In this document: positions 15,505 to 24,037 of the stretch, one piece after another
How the letters are laid out: every line of letters begins with the position of its first letter
How positions within the stretch are numbered: the stretch's first letter is position 1
Assembly: GCA_015200025.1 (NCBI GenBank)
Contig: CP054186.1
Location: forward strand, 2,120,001-2,184,000
From: Phycisphaeraceae bacterium
Lineage (GTDB): Bacteria; Planctomycetota; Phycisphaerae; Phycisphaerales; UBA1924
Direction: 5' to 3'
DNA length: 64,000 bases
Translations under genes and position numbers: made by a program
Notes under the pieces: generated by a model
What the model was told of the DNA's origin: nothing
Database searches by the model: none
What the model saw: only the letters and a program-made list of their open reading frames with translations

Positions 15505-16218
15505 TCAGTGGCCGAGGGGTTCTTTTTTGTTCTGGACTTCTTCCCAGCGGTCGGCGGTGTGCCGGACGATGGCGCCGGTGGTGGCGTAGATGACCTGCTC
15601 GGCGATGTTGGTGCAGTGGTCGGCGATGAGTTCGCAGAGGCTGGCGAGTTCGTGGAGGGTGAAGGCGAAGTCGACGGTCATGGATCCGGCGGCGATTTTC
15701 TGTTCGGCGTCGCGGACGATGGCGGCCTTGAAAGCGGCAACGGCGTGCTGGCTCTGGAGGACGACCTTGGCGAGTGCGGGGTCTTTGCGGGCGACGACGG
15801 TGCCGGTGTCTCGGAGGATGCCGATGACGCTGTTGGCCATGACGCGGAAGGTGTCGGGGTAGGGGCCGGAGACGGGGCGTTGCCCGAGTTCGGCGACGTC
15901 GACGGCGGCGTCGGCGACGCGTTCGAGTTCGTTGTTGATTTTGGCGATGGTGAGGAGCATCCGGACCTGTTCGGCGTCGAGGCGGGCGCCGACCTCGGTG
16001 GCGTCGTCGAGGATATCGACGCAGGCGCGTTCGATGGCGACGTCGACGCGGTCGATCTCGTCGTCGGCGGCGAAGACCCATGCGGCGCGTTCGGGGCTGC
16101 GGCCGAAGAGGGCCTCGAAGGAGGCCTCGACGACGGTGAGGACGCGTCGGGCCTGGTCGACCAGGTCGGCCCGGAGGCGGTCGATACGTTCCCCGAAGGC
16201 ATGGGATCCGGTCGTCAT
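15505..16218 (-). CDS. phoU: PhoU-like phosphate regulator
   Basis: The 237-residue all-helical protein contains two PhoU three-helix repeats (about residues 20-105 and 120-215). Characteristic stretches include FAADDEIDRVDVAIERACVD, ELERVADAAVDVAE and LCELIADHCTNIAEQVIYA with the acidic ExxxD metal-binding motifs. PhoU restrains the PstSCAB transporter and the PhoR kinase when phosphate is plentiful; neither pst nor phoR is in the window. It converges with gcvT. Confidence 0.92.
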   Translation of the reverse strand: MTTGSHAFGERIDRLRADLVDQARRVLTVVEASFEALFGRSPERAAWVFAADDEIDRVDVAIERACVDILDDATEVGARLDAEQVRMLLTIAKINNELERVADAAVDVAELGQRPVSGPYPDTFRVMANSVIGILRDTGTVVARKDPALAKVVLQSQHAVAAFKAAIVRDAEQKIAAGSMTVDFAFTLHELASLCELIADHCTNIAEQVIYATTGAIVRHTADRWEEVQNKKEPLGH

Positions 16219-16421
16219 CGCGAGGGAGTGTACGCCCGCTGAGGGGCCTTGCCCTCGGGGCGGGCGTTGGGGTGGAGGTGGCGCGGAGCGGCGGGGAGAG
16301 GGTGCGACGGGGGTGAGGCTTGCACGCGGCGTGGGCGTGGGGTAGATTGGGTTATCGGCGTGTGGCCGGCATCGGACCGCGGGCGGATGCCCGTCGGGCG
16401 ACCACCGAGAAGGAGCGTTGC

Positions 16422-16736
16422 ATGGCGAAGAAAGCGAAGAAGAAGGCGAAAAAGAAGGCGGCGAAGAAAGCGGCGAAGAAGGCGTCGCGTGGGTCGTCGA
16501 CCAAGGCGGTGAAGAAGGCCGGGAAGAAGGCGAAGAAGACGGGGAAGAAGAAGGGCCGGCGGACGGTGCTGTACAGCTCGAAGGGGAAGAAGCTGTACGC
16601 GGTTCGGGACGGCGGCGGGAAATTCAAGGACATCCAGTCGTACCAGAGGTCGCACGCGGCGGACCTGAGGCGGAAGTCGAAGGCGGAGGCGGCGTCGGAC
16701 GCGGCGCCGGCGACGGCGGACCAGCCGATGTTCTGA
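16422..16736 (+). CDS. Lysine/alanine-rich histone-H1-like protein
   Basis: The 104-residue protein begins at ATG 16422, 8 bp after AAGGAG. Residues 1-60 are a reiterated Lys-Lys-Ala tail (MAKKAKKKAKKKAAKKAAKK) like eukaryotic H1 tails and bacterial Hc1/AlgP-type proteins, and would bind DNA or RNA non-specifically. Residues 61-95 are different: TVLYSSKGKKLYAVRDGGGK then FKDIQSYQRSHAADLRRKSK suggest a small folded module. The end is Ala/Asp-rich. It is probably nucleoid-associated. Confidence 0.75.
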   Translation: MAKKAKKKAKKKAAKKAAKKASRGSSTKAVKKAGKKAKKTGKKKGRRTVLYSSKGKKLYAVRDGGGKFKDIQSYQRSHAADLRRKSKAEAASDAAPATADQPMF

Positions 16737-16810
16737 GCGTGGCGGTGGCGGTAGGGTTGGGTGGGGTTGGATTGATCCGGCGCTCCGCGTGAGCGGGGCG
16801 TCGGTGTTTG

Positions 16811-16858
16811 GGGTGGTGGGGTGGTGGGGTGGTGGGGTGGTGGGGTGGTGGGGTGGTG
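16811..16858 (+). repeat. Octamer minisatellite (GGGTGGTG) x6
   Basis: Six perfect tandem copies of GGGTGGTG lie about 90 bp upstream of the likely acyltransferase start. The G-rich strand could form a G-quadruplex. Copy-number change could alter the promoter or, for an upstream GTG start, the N-terminus. Confidence 0.95.
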
Positions 16859-16946
16859 GGGGTTTGGGTTGAGTCGAGAGCGTCGTGGGGTGGCTGGGGG
16901 TGTGGCGTGGAGGGATGTTGTGCGCGTGTGGTCGTACGTCGGTCGG

Positions 16947-18161
16947 ATGTTGTCGCGAGAGACCTCCGGCGGCGCGTTCATCCCGCACGTGGACGGTCTT
17001 CGGTTCATGGCGATCGGGTCGGTGGTGCTGTACCACGCGGCGGGGTATCTGCGTGAGAAGCGGCCGGGCGGTGGGGCCGAGACGAGCGTGTTGCACGGGT
17101 TCGCGGAGCACGGGTGGTTCGGGGTTCAGTTGTTCTTTGCGATCAGCGGGTTCATCCTGGCGTTGCCGTTCGCGGCGGCGCGGATGCGTCGGAGCGGGGT
17201 GCTGGGCGGGGGCACGACCGGGGGTTCGTCCGGCGGTGGTGGCGGTGGGTCGGGTGAAGGGATGCCGAGCCTTCGGCGGTATTTTTTGAGGCGTGTGACG
17301 AGGCTTGAGCCGCCGTACCTGATCAACCTGGCGGTGTGCGCGGCGTTGGTGGTGGTGCTGGCGGGGCGGGGGTGGGGGGAGGTCTGGCCGCACCTGCTTG
17401 CGTCGGTGTTTTACGTGCACAACATCGCGTACGGGGAGTTGTCGGGGATGGTGAACCCGGTGACGTGGTCGCTGGAGATCGAGGTTCAGTTTTACATCCT
17501 GGCGCCGTGGCTGGCGTTGGTGTATTCGTCGGGGTCGGCGGCGGTGCGTCGCGGGCTGATCGTGGCGGGGGTGGCGGGGTTCAGCGCGTTGCAGTACGCG
17601 TTGCCCGGGGATCACGCGCACCGGCTGACGCTGGCGCACCATGCGCATTACTTTCTGGTGGGTTTTCTGCTGGCGGAACTGCACCTGACGCGGTGGAGCG
17701 GCGGGGCGAGCCGTCGGTGGTGGGCGTGGGACGCGGCGGGGTTGGTGGCGTGGGTGCTGATGTGGTGGGTGATCGAGTGGGACCGTGGGATGACGGGGGT
17801 TTTTCACGCGGCGTCGCCGTGGCTGGTGTTCGTGGCGTACGGCGGGGCGTGGCGAGGGCGGGCGTGGCGGTGGGTGTTCACGCGTCGGTGGGTGTACCTG
17901 GTGGGGGGGATGTGCTACACGCTGTACCTGTGGCATCCGCTGGTGGTCAGCGGAGTTGGGCGGGTGGTGACGGGGCGGGTGCTGCCGGCGCTGGGGGAGG
18001 GGTCGTTTGATCGGGACCTGGTGGTGTTGACGGTGGTGGTGGTGGTGGGGTTGTTGGTGGCGGGGTCGGCGTTGTTTGTGCTGACGGAGAAGCCGTTCAT
18101 GAGGCGTGATTGGTTTGGGCGGCTGGCGGCACGATTGGGGATCTCGGGGCGGGGTGGGTGA
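16947..18161 (+). CDS. Acyltransferase family 3 membrane protein (OafA/YrhL type)
   Basis: The 404-residue integral membrane enzyme probably transfers acyl groups to cell-surface glycans. FIPHVDGLRFMAIGSVVLYH near the N-terminus holds the conserved RxxA-like region and His of the family; GWFGVQLFFAISGFILALPF follows in the second helix. A Gly/Ser-rich loop (about residues 90-107) precedes SLRRYFLRRVTRLEPPYLIN, the conserved R-RR-RL-P loop. About ten hydrophobic segments are visible. ATG 16947 was chosen; GTG starts as far up as 16821 are open but run through the octamer repeat. Confidence 0.88.
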   Translation: MLSRETSGGAFIPHVDGLRFMAIGSVVLYHAAGYLREKRPGGGAETSVLHGFAEHGWFGVQLFFAISGFILALPFAAARMRRSGVLGGGTTGGSSGGGGGGSGEGMPSLRRYFLRRVTRLEPPYLINLAVCAALVVVLAGRGWGEVWPHLLASVFYVHNIAYGELSGMVNPVTWSLEIEVQFYILAPWLALVYSSGSAAVRRGLIVAGVAGFSALQYALPGDHAHRLTLAHHAHYFLVGFLLAELHLTRWSGGASRRWWAWDAAGLVAWVLMWWVIEWDRGMTGVFHAASPWLVFVAYGGAWRGRAWRWVFTRRWVYLVGGMCYTLYLWHPLVVSGVGRVVTGRVLPALGEGSFDRDLVVLTVVVVVGLLVAGSALFVLTEKPFMRRDWFGRLAARLGISGRGG

Positions 18162-18247
18162 GGGGGTTGTGTAGAGAGGCGGGCGGGTTGGTATGCGGTT
18201 GGGGAGGGTCGTTGGTCAGGCGGGTGGCGGGTCGGTACGATGGGGGC

Positions 18248-18484
18248 ATGAGGAACGTGAGCCGACGGGTGGTTTCGATGGCGGCGGTGGCGGGCGTGGT
18301 GGTGGCGTCCGGGGTGTCGCTCGGTCAGGCCGGGCGGGCGCCGGTGGCGGAGGTTCCGTACCCGCCGACGACGAGCAAGTACGACGAGCCGAATTTGATC
18401 CTGCCGATGCTGCTGATGTTTTTGATCATCGGCGCGGTGGTGGGAGCGAGCTGCATCCCGAGCAAGCGCGGGCACCAGGACTGA
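18248..18484 (+). CDS. Small secreted/membrane protein
   Basis: The 78-residue protein has an N-terminal signal-like helix (VVSMAAVAGVVVASGVSLGQ, possible cleavage after the Ala/Gly-rich end), a short hydrophilic stretch PTTSKYDEPN and one C-terminal membrane helix (LILPMLLMFLIIGAVVGAS). A single Cys follows that helix. I do not recognise it. It is the first of three small envelope genes that read toward ricT. Confidence 0.6.
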   Translation: MRNVSRRVVSMAAVAGVVVASGVSLGQAGRAPVAEVPYPPTTSKYDEPNLILPMLLMFLIIGAVVGASCIPSKRGHQD

Positions 18485-18572
18485 GCCTGGGCGTCGGATG
18501 GTGGGGGGGCAAGGGGCTGGGTGGAGGTCGGGGGGTGGCGTGGGCGGTGTCGTCGTCAGGAAGGGATGTGCC

Positions 18573-18875
18573 ATGGGTCGAGGCGTGTCGGGATCTCGGC
18601 GGCTGGTGGTGTTGAACGTCGCGTTGCTGGCGTTGCTGGCGGGTTTGACGGTGTGGCCGGGGGGTGAGGCGGGGGCGCAGCCGGTGTCGCAGCGTCCGCG
18701 TGGTGAGTACACGATGGTGTCGGCGAAGACGGTGATGGGCTCGAACCACGCGGTGTACATCATCGACGCGTCGAACCGCGAGATGGTGGCGGTTCGGTGG
18801 GACGCGAGGCGGACGCTGGCGGGGATCGGGTACCGGAACCTGGACGCGGATATCGGGGCGCCGGCGGCGCGGTGA
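18573..18875 (+). CDS. Small secreted protein, paralogue of the next gene
   Basis: The 100-residue protein starts at ATG 18573 after AAGGGATG. A signal peptide (LVVLNVALLALLAGLTVWPG) is followed by YTMVSAKTVMGSNHAVYIID and REMVAVRWDARR. This beta-rich block aligns with IAILSAEAGNEDVLLVIDGR and REVLLVYRIEN of the next gene. The exported repeat-like domain resembles single blades seen in planctomycete secreted proteins. Function unknown. Confidence 0.6.
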   Translation: MGRGVSGSRRLVVLNVALLALLAGLTVWPGGEAGAQPVSQRPRGEYTMVSAKTVMGSNHAVYIIDASNREMVAVRWDARRTLAGIGYRNLDADIGAPAAR

Positions 18876-18885
18876 GGGACGAGGG

Positions 18886-19263
18886 ATGACGATGGAACAG
18901 GGGCACGGTCGGTCGGCGGTGAGCGTGGCGGGCGGGGCGTCGCGGGTGAGGCCCGGGGCGTCGCTGTGGGCGAGCGCGCTGGTGCTGGCGGGGCTGGTGC
19001 TGGTGCAGGTCGGGCGTCTGGCGTCGTCGGCGGCGCCGTTCGAGTCGTCGGCGTTGGCGGGGTCGTCGGCGGCGCGGGCGGGTGATATCGCGATTTTGTC
19101 GGCGGAGGCGGGGAACGAGGACGTGCTGCTGGTGATCGACGGCCGTCGCGAGGTGCTGCTGGTGTACCGGATCGAGAATCAGAGCACGGTGACGCTGGCG
19201 CAGAAGGTGAGCCTGCCGCAGGTGTTTGCGGACGCGAGGTCGAAGGCGTTGGGCGGGACCTGA
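18886..19263 (+). CDS. Small membrane-anchored protein, paralogue of the previous gene
   Basis: The 125-residue protein has one N-terminal membrane helix (LWASALVLAGLVLVQVGRL, residues about 27-45) and an external domain with LVIDGRREVLLVYRIENQ. It starts 10 bp after the preceding stop and shares its core with that gene, pointing to duplication inside an operon. The helix is preceded by positively charged residues, so the domain is probably outside. Function unknown. Confidence 0.6.
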   Translation: MTMEQGHGRSAVSVAGGASRVRPGASLWASALVLAGLVLVQVGRLASSAAPFESSALAGSSAARAGDIAILSAEAGNEDVLLVIDGRREVLLVYRIENQSTVTLAQKVSLPQVFADARSKALGGT

Positions 19264-19335
19264 GGTCCTTGGGGGGTGGGTCGGCGGGGCGTGCTCGGCG
19301 AGGGGTGGGCGCGGATCGCGTACACTGTCGGCCGC

Positions 19336-20895
19336 ATGCCGATCTACCCGTTGCCGCAGTTTGAAGAGGACCTGAAACTCCGTGAGGAGGAGGACCGCAA
19401 GGCGTACGAGGCGCTCAAGGCGCCCAAGACGCTGGTGGTCCGGTTCGGGTCGATGAAGCTGATCGGGGAGTTCCCGTACGACGGGGAGGCCAAGCCCGGG
19501 TGCGGGTCGAAGATGGTGGTGAGGACGTTCCGGGGGACGGAGCTTGGGGAGATGCTGACGAGCACGTGCCCGAACTCGGGGTGCTCCAAGAGCGTGTCTC
19601 GGCAGCAGATGCTGCAGTACATCCAGAACTCGGGCGGTCGGGATTACCCGTTCTTTACGGACGGTCGAGTGCTGCGCGTGGCGACGAAGGAGGACCTTGA
19701 CCGCCAGGCGGCGATCGAGCAATCCAAGCACGGGCTGAAGGTGGTGGCGCGGGGGACGGTGCAACGTCTTGGGCTGGATCTGAAGGTGGTGGAGGTGGAG
19801 CCGATCCTGGGGGGCGAGCGGGTGACGGTGTACTGCCTGTCGGAGCACCGGGTGGAGTCTCGGGATTTGGCGCGGGAGCTTGGGTACGACCTGAAGGCGA
19901 GGGTGGAGGTTCGGCACGTGGGGGCGCGGGACGAGGCGAGGCTGACGGCGGACTTTGAGAAGTGCGGGCAGTATTGCTGCTGCAAGAACTTTCTGAAGGT
20001 TCTCAAGCCGATCTCGATGAAGTCGGCGAAGACGCAGAAGGCGACGCTGGAGCCGCTGAAGATCAGCGGGCGGTGCGGACGGCTGATGTGCTGCCTGCGG
20101 TACGAGGACCAGACGTACGACGATCTGAAGGCGAGGCTGCCGAGGCGGAAGTCACGAGTGGGGACGCCGGAGGGGGACGGGACGGTGGTGGACGGGCAGA
20201 TTCTGACGCAGTTGGTGCTGGTGTTGCTGGATACGCCGGACCCGGCGGGTGTTCCGCGGCAGATCGCGGTGGCGGTGGAGGACTTGAGCGAGGCGGTGAG
20301 CAAGACGGCGCCGCCGCCGAGCGCGCCGGCGGTGGTTCAGTACCCGCGTCGTGGCGGTCCCGGTGTTCGGGGGCCGGGTGGACCTGGGGGCGTGCCGGGT
20401 GGGTCGGGTATGAGGCGTGACGGCGGGGCACGCGGTGGCGTGACGGGGCCGGCGGGGCCGAAGCCTCGCGTGGAGGATCGGTCGGGGCGAGAAGGGGCTG
20501 GAGGTGTGGGTGGGTCGTCGGGGCCGGGGGGCTCGGCGGGTCGGCCCGCGTCGGCGGGGCCTGTGCGGCCGCGTGATGGATCGTCGGCGGGTCCGAGGCG
20601 TGAGGTGGGTCCTGGGCCTGGACCCGAGGGGAATCCGCCGAGGCCGAAGCCTCCGGCGCCGAGGCCGATGCCCGAGGGTGAGGTGGTGTTCGATTCGGAG
20701 GGGAACGAGATCCGGGGCGGGGATGGTGTCGATCGGGGGCCGGCGGGGGAGGGCGGGGATGAGTCTCGTCGTCGCCGTCGTCGTCGTCGGCGGCGGTCGA
20801 GGCGGGATGATTCGGGCCCGGGCGGGGGTTCCGGCGGTGGGGGTGGTGGCTCGGGCCCGGGTGAGGGCGGCGGGGGCGTGTCGGGCGGCGGGTGA
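19336..20895 (+). CDS. ricT: PSP1 domain protein (RicT/YaaT-like) with long basic disordered tail
   Basis: The 519-residue protein starts at ATG 19336 (MPIYPLPQFEEDLKL). The PSP1 region covers about residues 30-275 and holds the cysteines of RicT proteins: Cys210 and Cys214-216 (CGQYCCCKNF) and Cys247, 252 and 253 (CGRLMCCLRYED), ligands of Fe-S clusters in the Ric complex. RicT promotes RNase Y-dependent mRNA processing in Bacillus. The C-terminal 230 residues are Gly/Pro/Arg-rich with a run of Arg residues near position 485, which could bind RNA. Such a tail is unusual for the family. Confidence 0.88.
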   Translation: MPIYPLPQFEEDLKLREEEDRKAYEALKAPKTLVVRFGSMKLIGEFPYDGEAKPGCGSKMVVRTFRGTELGEMLTSTCPNSGCSKSVSRQQMLQYIQNSGGRDYPFFTDGRVLRVATKEDLDRQAAIEQSKHGLKVVARGTVQRLGLDLKVVEVEPILGGERVTVYCLSEHRVESRDLARELGYDLKARVEVRHVGARDEARLTADFEKCGQYCCCKNFLKVLKPISMKSAKTQKATLEPLKISGRCGRLMCCLRYEDQTYDDLKARLPRRKSRVGTPEGDGTVVDGQILTQLVLVLLDTPDPAGVPRQIAVAVEDLSEAVSKTAPPPSAPAVVQYPRRGGPGVRGPGGPGGVPGGSGMRRDGGARGGVTGPAGPKPRVEDRSGREGAGGVGGSSGPGGSAGRPASAGPVRPRDGSSAGPRREVGPGPGPEGNPPRPKPPAPRPMPEGEVVFDSEGNEIRGGDGVDRGPAGEGGDESRRRRRRRRRRSRRDDSGPGGGSGGGGGGSGPGEGGGGVSGGG

Positions 20896-20912
20896 TCGAG
20901 GGCGGTCGGGGC

Positions 20913-22370
20913 TTAGAGGACGGGTGAGAAGGCGTAGGCGGCGGAATCGGCGAGCCTGCTGAGGGGCCGTCGTTTGCGGCATTGTGTGAGGGTGAGGCGT
21001 GTGGAGCGTGCTTCGTAGGCGAGTTGGAGGGCGCGGAGGCGTTGGGTGAAGGCGTCGTCGTAGACGGCGAGCATGGACTCGAAGTTGAGCCAGAAGCTGC
21101 GCATGTCGAGGTTGCTGGTGCCGATGAAGGCGAACTCGTGGTCGATGGTGATGGCTTTGGTGTGGAGGAGGCCGTCGGCGAAGCGGTGGATCTCGACGCC
21201 GGCGGCGAGGAGTTGATCGAAGGAGGCGCGAGCGGCGGCGTCGGCGAGGCGGATGTCGGAGCGTCTGGGGACGGTGAGGGAGACGCGGACGCCGCGGAGC
21301 GCGGCGGCGGCGAGTGCGGCGCGGAGGGTGTCGTCGGGGACGAAGTAGGGGGTGGTGAGGAGGACCTCTCGTTCGGCGCTGTAGACGGCGGCGACGAGGG
21401 CCTTGAGGAAGGCGCCGGCGGTGTGCCCCGGTCCCGAAGGGATGAGCTGGACGACGGCGTCGTGCGCGGGCGGCGGCGGATGATCGACGAGTGAGGCGAG
21501 GGACTCGGCGCAGGGCTCGCTGGTTTCCATCTCCCAATCGAAGAGGAACATGGCGGCGAGCGAGTGGGCGGCGGGCCCCTTGAGGGCGACCATGGCGTCG
21601 ATCCACTGCCCGACGCCGGCGGCGAGCTTGAAGTCTCTGGGGTCGACGAGGTTCTGGCTGCCGGTGTAGGCGAGGCGTCCGTCGATGACGGCGGTTTTGC
21701 GGTGGGTTCGCAGGTCGGCGCGGGCGAGGAGGGCGCGGATGAAGCCGATGGGGAGTGCGTGGGTGACGCGGACGCCGGCGTCGGTGAGGCGGTGCTGCGC
21801 GTCGGAGTCGATGAAGGCGGAGGACCCGACGGCGTCCATCATGGCGAGGCATCGGACGCCTCGGCGTGCGGCGCGTGCGAGGGCGTCGTTGACGTCTTTG
21901 GCGAGTCCCTGGTCGGTCCAGATGTAGAACTGGAGGAGGACGGAGTGCTGGGCGGCGTCGATGTCGTTGGCGAGTCGGGCGAGGAAATCGAGGGGGTCGT
22001 CGATGAGTTCGATGTGGTTGCCTGGCTGAGCGGGGATCCCGGTGAGTGCGGCGGCGTGGGCGGCGAGGCGTCGTTCGTGGTCGGTGAGCCGTGGCGCGGC
22101 GTCGGCGGTCTGGGCGCGCATGCGGGCGAGGAGGGCTTCGTAGGTTGGGCGGCGGATGACCTCGTTCTCGGCGCGTTTGCGGGCGAGGCGGTTCTCGCCG
22201 ACGAGGATGTAGGCGAGTGGTCCGAAGACGGGGATGAGGAGGATGAGAGCGATCCAGGCGAGGGTGACGCTGGGCTCGGTGCGTCGGATGAGGACGCGGA
22301 GGGCGAGGGCGATCTGGAGGGCGATCTCGGCGGCGAGGAGGGCGGCGGAGATCCAGCCCGGGAGGTTCAT
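20913..22370 (-). CDS. cls: Cardiolipin synthase (phospholipase D family)
   Basis: The 485-residue inner-membrane enzyme condenses phospholipids to cardiolipin. Two N-terminal membrane helices (about residues 8-27 and 36-57) are followed by two PLD half-domains. The first HKD motif is THRKTAVIDG (His223, Lys225, Asp230), and the second is LLHTKAITID with FAFIGTSNLDMRSF after it. LLQFYIWTDQG and LTTPYFVPDD are typical Cls blocks. It converges with ricT (17 bp apart). Confidence 0.93.
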   Translation of the reverse strand: MNLPGWISAALLAAEIALQIALALRVLIRRTEPSVTLAWIALILLIPVFGPLAYILVGENRLARKRAENEVIRRPTYEALLARMRAQTADAAPRLTDHERRLAAHAAALTGIPAQPGNHIELIDDPLDFLARLANDIDAAQHSVLLQFYIWTDQGLAKDVNDALARAARRGVRCLAMMDAVGSSAFIDSDAQHRLTDAGVRVTHALPIGFIRALLARADLRTHRKTAVIDGRLAYTGSQNLVDPRDFKLAAGVGQWIDAMVALKGPAAHSLAAMFLFDWEMETSEPCAESLASLVDHPPPPAHDAVVQLIPSGPGHTAGAFLKALVAAVYSAEREVLLTTPYFVPDDTLRAALAAAALRGVRVSLTVPRRSDIRLADAAARASFDQLLAAGVEIHRFADGLLHTKAITIDHEFAFIGTSNLDMRSFWLNFESMLAVYDDAFTQRLRALQLAYEARSTRLTLTQCRKRRPLSRLADSAAYAFSPVL

Positions 22371-22433
22371 CGCGGGAGGCTCCCTCGGCGGGGCGGACCG
22401 GCCTTGGGTGGGTCGGGTGGCGGTCCTTGGGGA

Positions 22434-23576
22434 TCAGGCGACGGTGATGGAGGGGTCGAGGTAGACGTCCTGGATGGCGTGGAGGAGTTTGACGCCGTCG
22501 GTCATGGGTTTCTGGAAGGCTTTGCGTCCGGAGATGAGGCCCATGCCGCCGGCGCGTTTGTTGATGACGGCGGTTCGGACGGCGTCGGCGAGGTCGTTGG
22601 CGCCCTTGCTCTCGCCGCCGGAGTTGATGAGCCCGATGCGACCCATGTAGTTGTTGACGACCTGGTATCGGCAGAGGTCGATGGGGTGTCCGCCGTTGCC
22701 CTTGTCGTCGGAGCCGCAGAGGTTGGTGTAGACGCGGGGGTCCCATTTGCCGTAGGAGGAGGACCCGGCGTTGAGAGCGGCGTACCCGCCGTTGTTGGTG
22801 GGGAGTTTCTGCTTGATGATGTCGGCGCGGATGGTGGCGCCGAGGTGATTGGCCTGCCCGGAGAGGTCGGCGGCGGCGTGGTAGTCGGTGGACTTGCCGT
22901 CGGCGGCTTTGACCTTGAAGGCGTTGTTTCGGGTGTAGCACCAGAGGACGGTGACCATGCCGAGGGAGTGGGCTTCCTCGAACATGGCGGCGACTTCCTG
23001 GATCTGGCGTCGGGACTCGGCGGAGCCGAAGTAGATGGTGGCGCCGACGGCGACGGCGCCCATCTCATAGGCGACGCGGATGGAGCCGTAGAGGGTCTGG
23101 TCGAAGGTGTTGGGGTGTGAGAGGATCTCGTTGTGGTTGAACTTGACGAGGAAGGGGATTTTGTGGGCGAACTTGCGGGCGACGGCGCCGAGGACGCCGA
23201 AGGTGCTGGCGACGGCGTTGCACCCGCCGTCGATGGCGAGGCGGACGATGTTCTCGGGGTCGAAGTAGGCGGGGTTGGGGGCGAAAGAGGCGCCGGCGGA
23301 GTGTTCGACGCCCTGGTCGACGGGGAGGATGGAGAGGAATCCGGTGCCGGCGAGGCGTCCGGTGTTGAGGATGGTCTGGTAATTGCGCAGGACGGGAGTG
23401 GGGCGGTCGGTGAGGGTGAAGATGCGGTCGATGAAATCGGGCCCCGGGACGTGGAGTTGGCCTCGGGGGATGGTTTTGGACTCGTAGTTGAGGAGGGCGT
23501 CGGCCTCGGGTCCGAGCAGGGCCCGGACATCGGTGGAGGGGGTCCGGGCGACGAATTGGGTCGGTGAATCAGCCAC
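22434..23576 (-). CDS. fbaB: Class I fructose-bisphosphate aldolase (DhnA/FbaB type)
   Basis: The 380-residue enzyme starts at GTG 23576. It interconverts fructose-1,6-bisphosphate and the triose phosphates through a Schiff base. [17 protein letters not shown] holds the conserved DQG-E-H, then [28 protein letters not shown] and [12 protein letters not shown]; the phosphate-binding C-terminal part has [11 protein letters not shown] and [20 protein letters not shown], with the likely Schiff-base lysine in the barrel. Upstream is a 461-bp divergent intergenic region shared with the kinase gene. Confidence 0.94.
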   Translation of the reverse strand: MADSPTQFVARTPSTDVRALLGPEADALLNYESKTIPRGQLHVPGPDFIDRIFTLTDRPTPVLRNYQTILNTGRLAGTGFLSILPVDQGVEHSAGASFAPNPAYFDPENIVRLAIDGGCNAVASTFGVLGAVARKFAHKIPFLVKFNHNEILSHPNTFDQTLYGSIRVAYEMGAVAVGATIYFGSAESRRQIQEVAAMFEEAHSLGMVTVLWCYTRNNAFKVKAADGKSTDYHAAADLSGQANHLGATIRADIIKQKLPTNNGGYAALNAGSSSYGKWDPRVYTNLCGSDDKGNGGHPIDLCRYQVVNNYMGRIGLINSGGESKGANDLADAVRTAVINKRAGGMGLISGRKAFQKPMTDGVKLLHAIQDVYLDPSITVA

Positions 23577-24037
23577 GTGAGCCTCGCTAAACCCCCCGGT
23601 ACCCTACCACAGCATGAACAGGCTGCCGCTCTCTGCGGGAGCGAGAGACTTTAGCAGGCCCGTAGGGGTTTGAGGGGGGGCGAGGGTGTGCCGGCGCGGA
23701 AGAATCCCTGATGGAGTGGTGGGCAAGCGGTGAAACGTGTGGCATATTCCTCACAGACGTAACGCCCGTGATCATCGCGCGATCTTCGCGGAGGGTGAAC
23801 GTTTCGCTCTGGCCGTGCTGTCCGGTCGGGGTGTATTGTTGTGCCTGTTCTACACCACCGGCGGGTTCGGGCTTTACGGTCCGGGCCCGTCGTTCTTTTT
23901 GGCCCGGTGTGGAGGGTGCGGGCCCCGGGTGGATTCCCCACATTCTCCGGATCTCCCAGACTAACATGGGCGTTGCGGCCGGGTGAGCACCCCGAGGGCG
24001 GGTAGTCCCTCATGAGGCGTCACGGAGGGCAACGGCG
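23577..24037. promoter_or_regulatory. 461-bp divergent intergenic region
   Basis: No gene is supported here. It separates fbaB (minus) from the kinase (plus) and must hold both promoters. Visible elements: GGTGTA (23830-23835) with its inverted partner TACACC (23851-23856), 15 bp apart, and CCGGGCC (23881-23887) paired with GGCCCGG (23901-23907) around a loop with five T. A GGAGGGCAACGGCG ribosome site precedes the kinase ATG. The AT content is clearly higher than in the flanks. No convincing -10/-35 pair can be assigned by eye. Confidence 0.45.

Noticed and set aside
16811..16858. Octamer array as a CRISPR array
   Set aside because: Units are 8 bp, perfectly tandem and without spacers, and no cas gene is present.
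20152..22941. Very long open frames on the opposite strand of known genes (for example 20152-22941, 31491-35075, 24020-26569, 13838-16081)
   Set aside because: They are Arg/Pro/His-rich, lack domains, and lie antisense or out of frame to well-supported genes; high GC removes stop codons and creates such frames.
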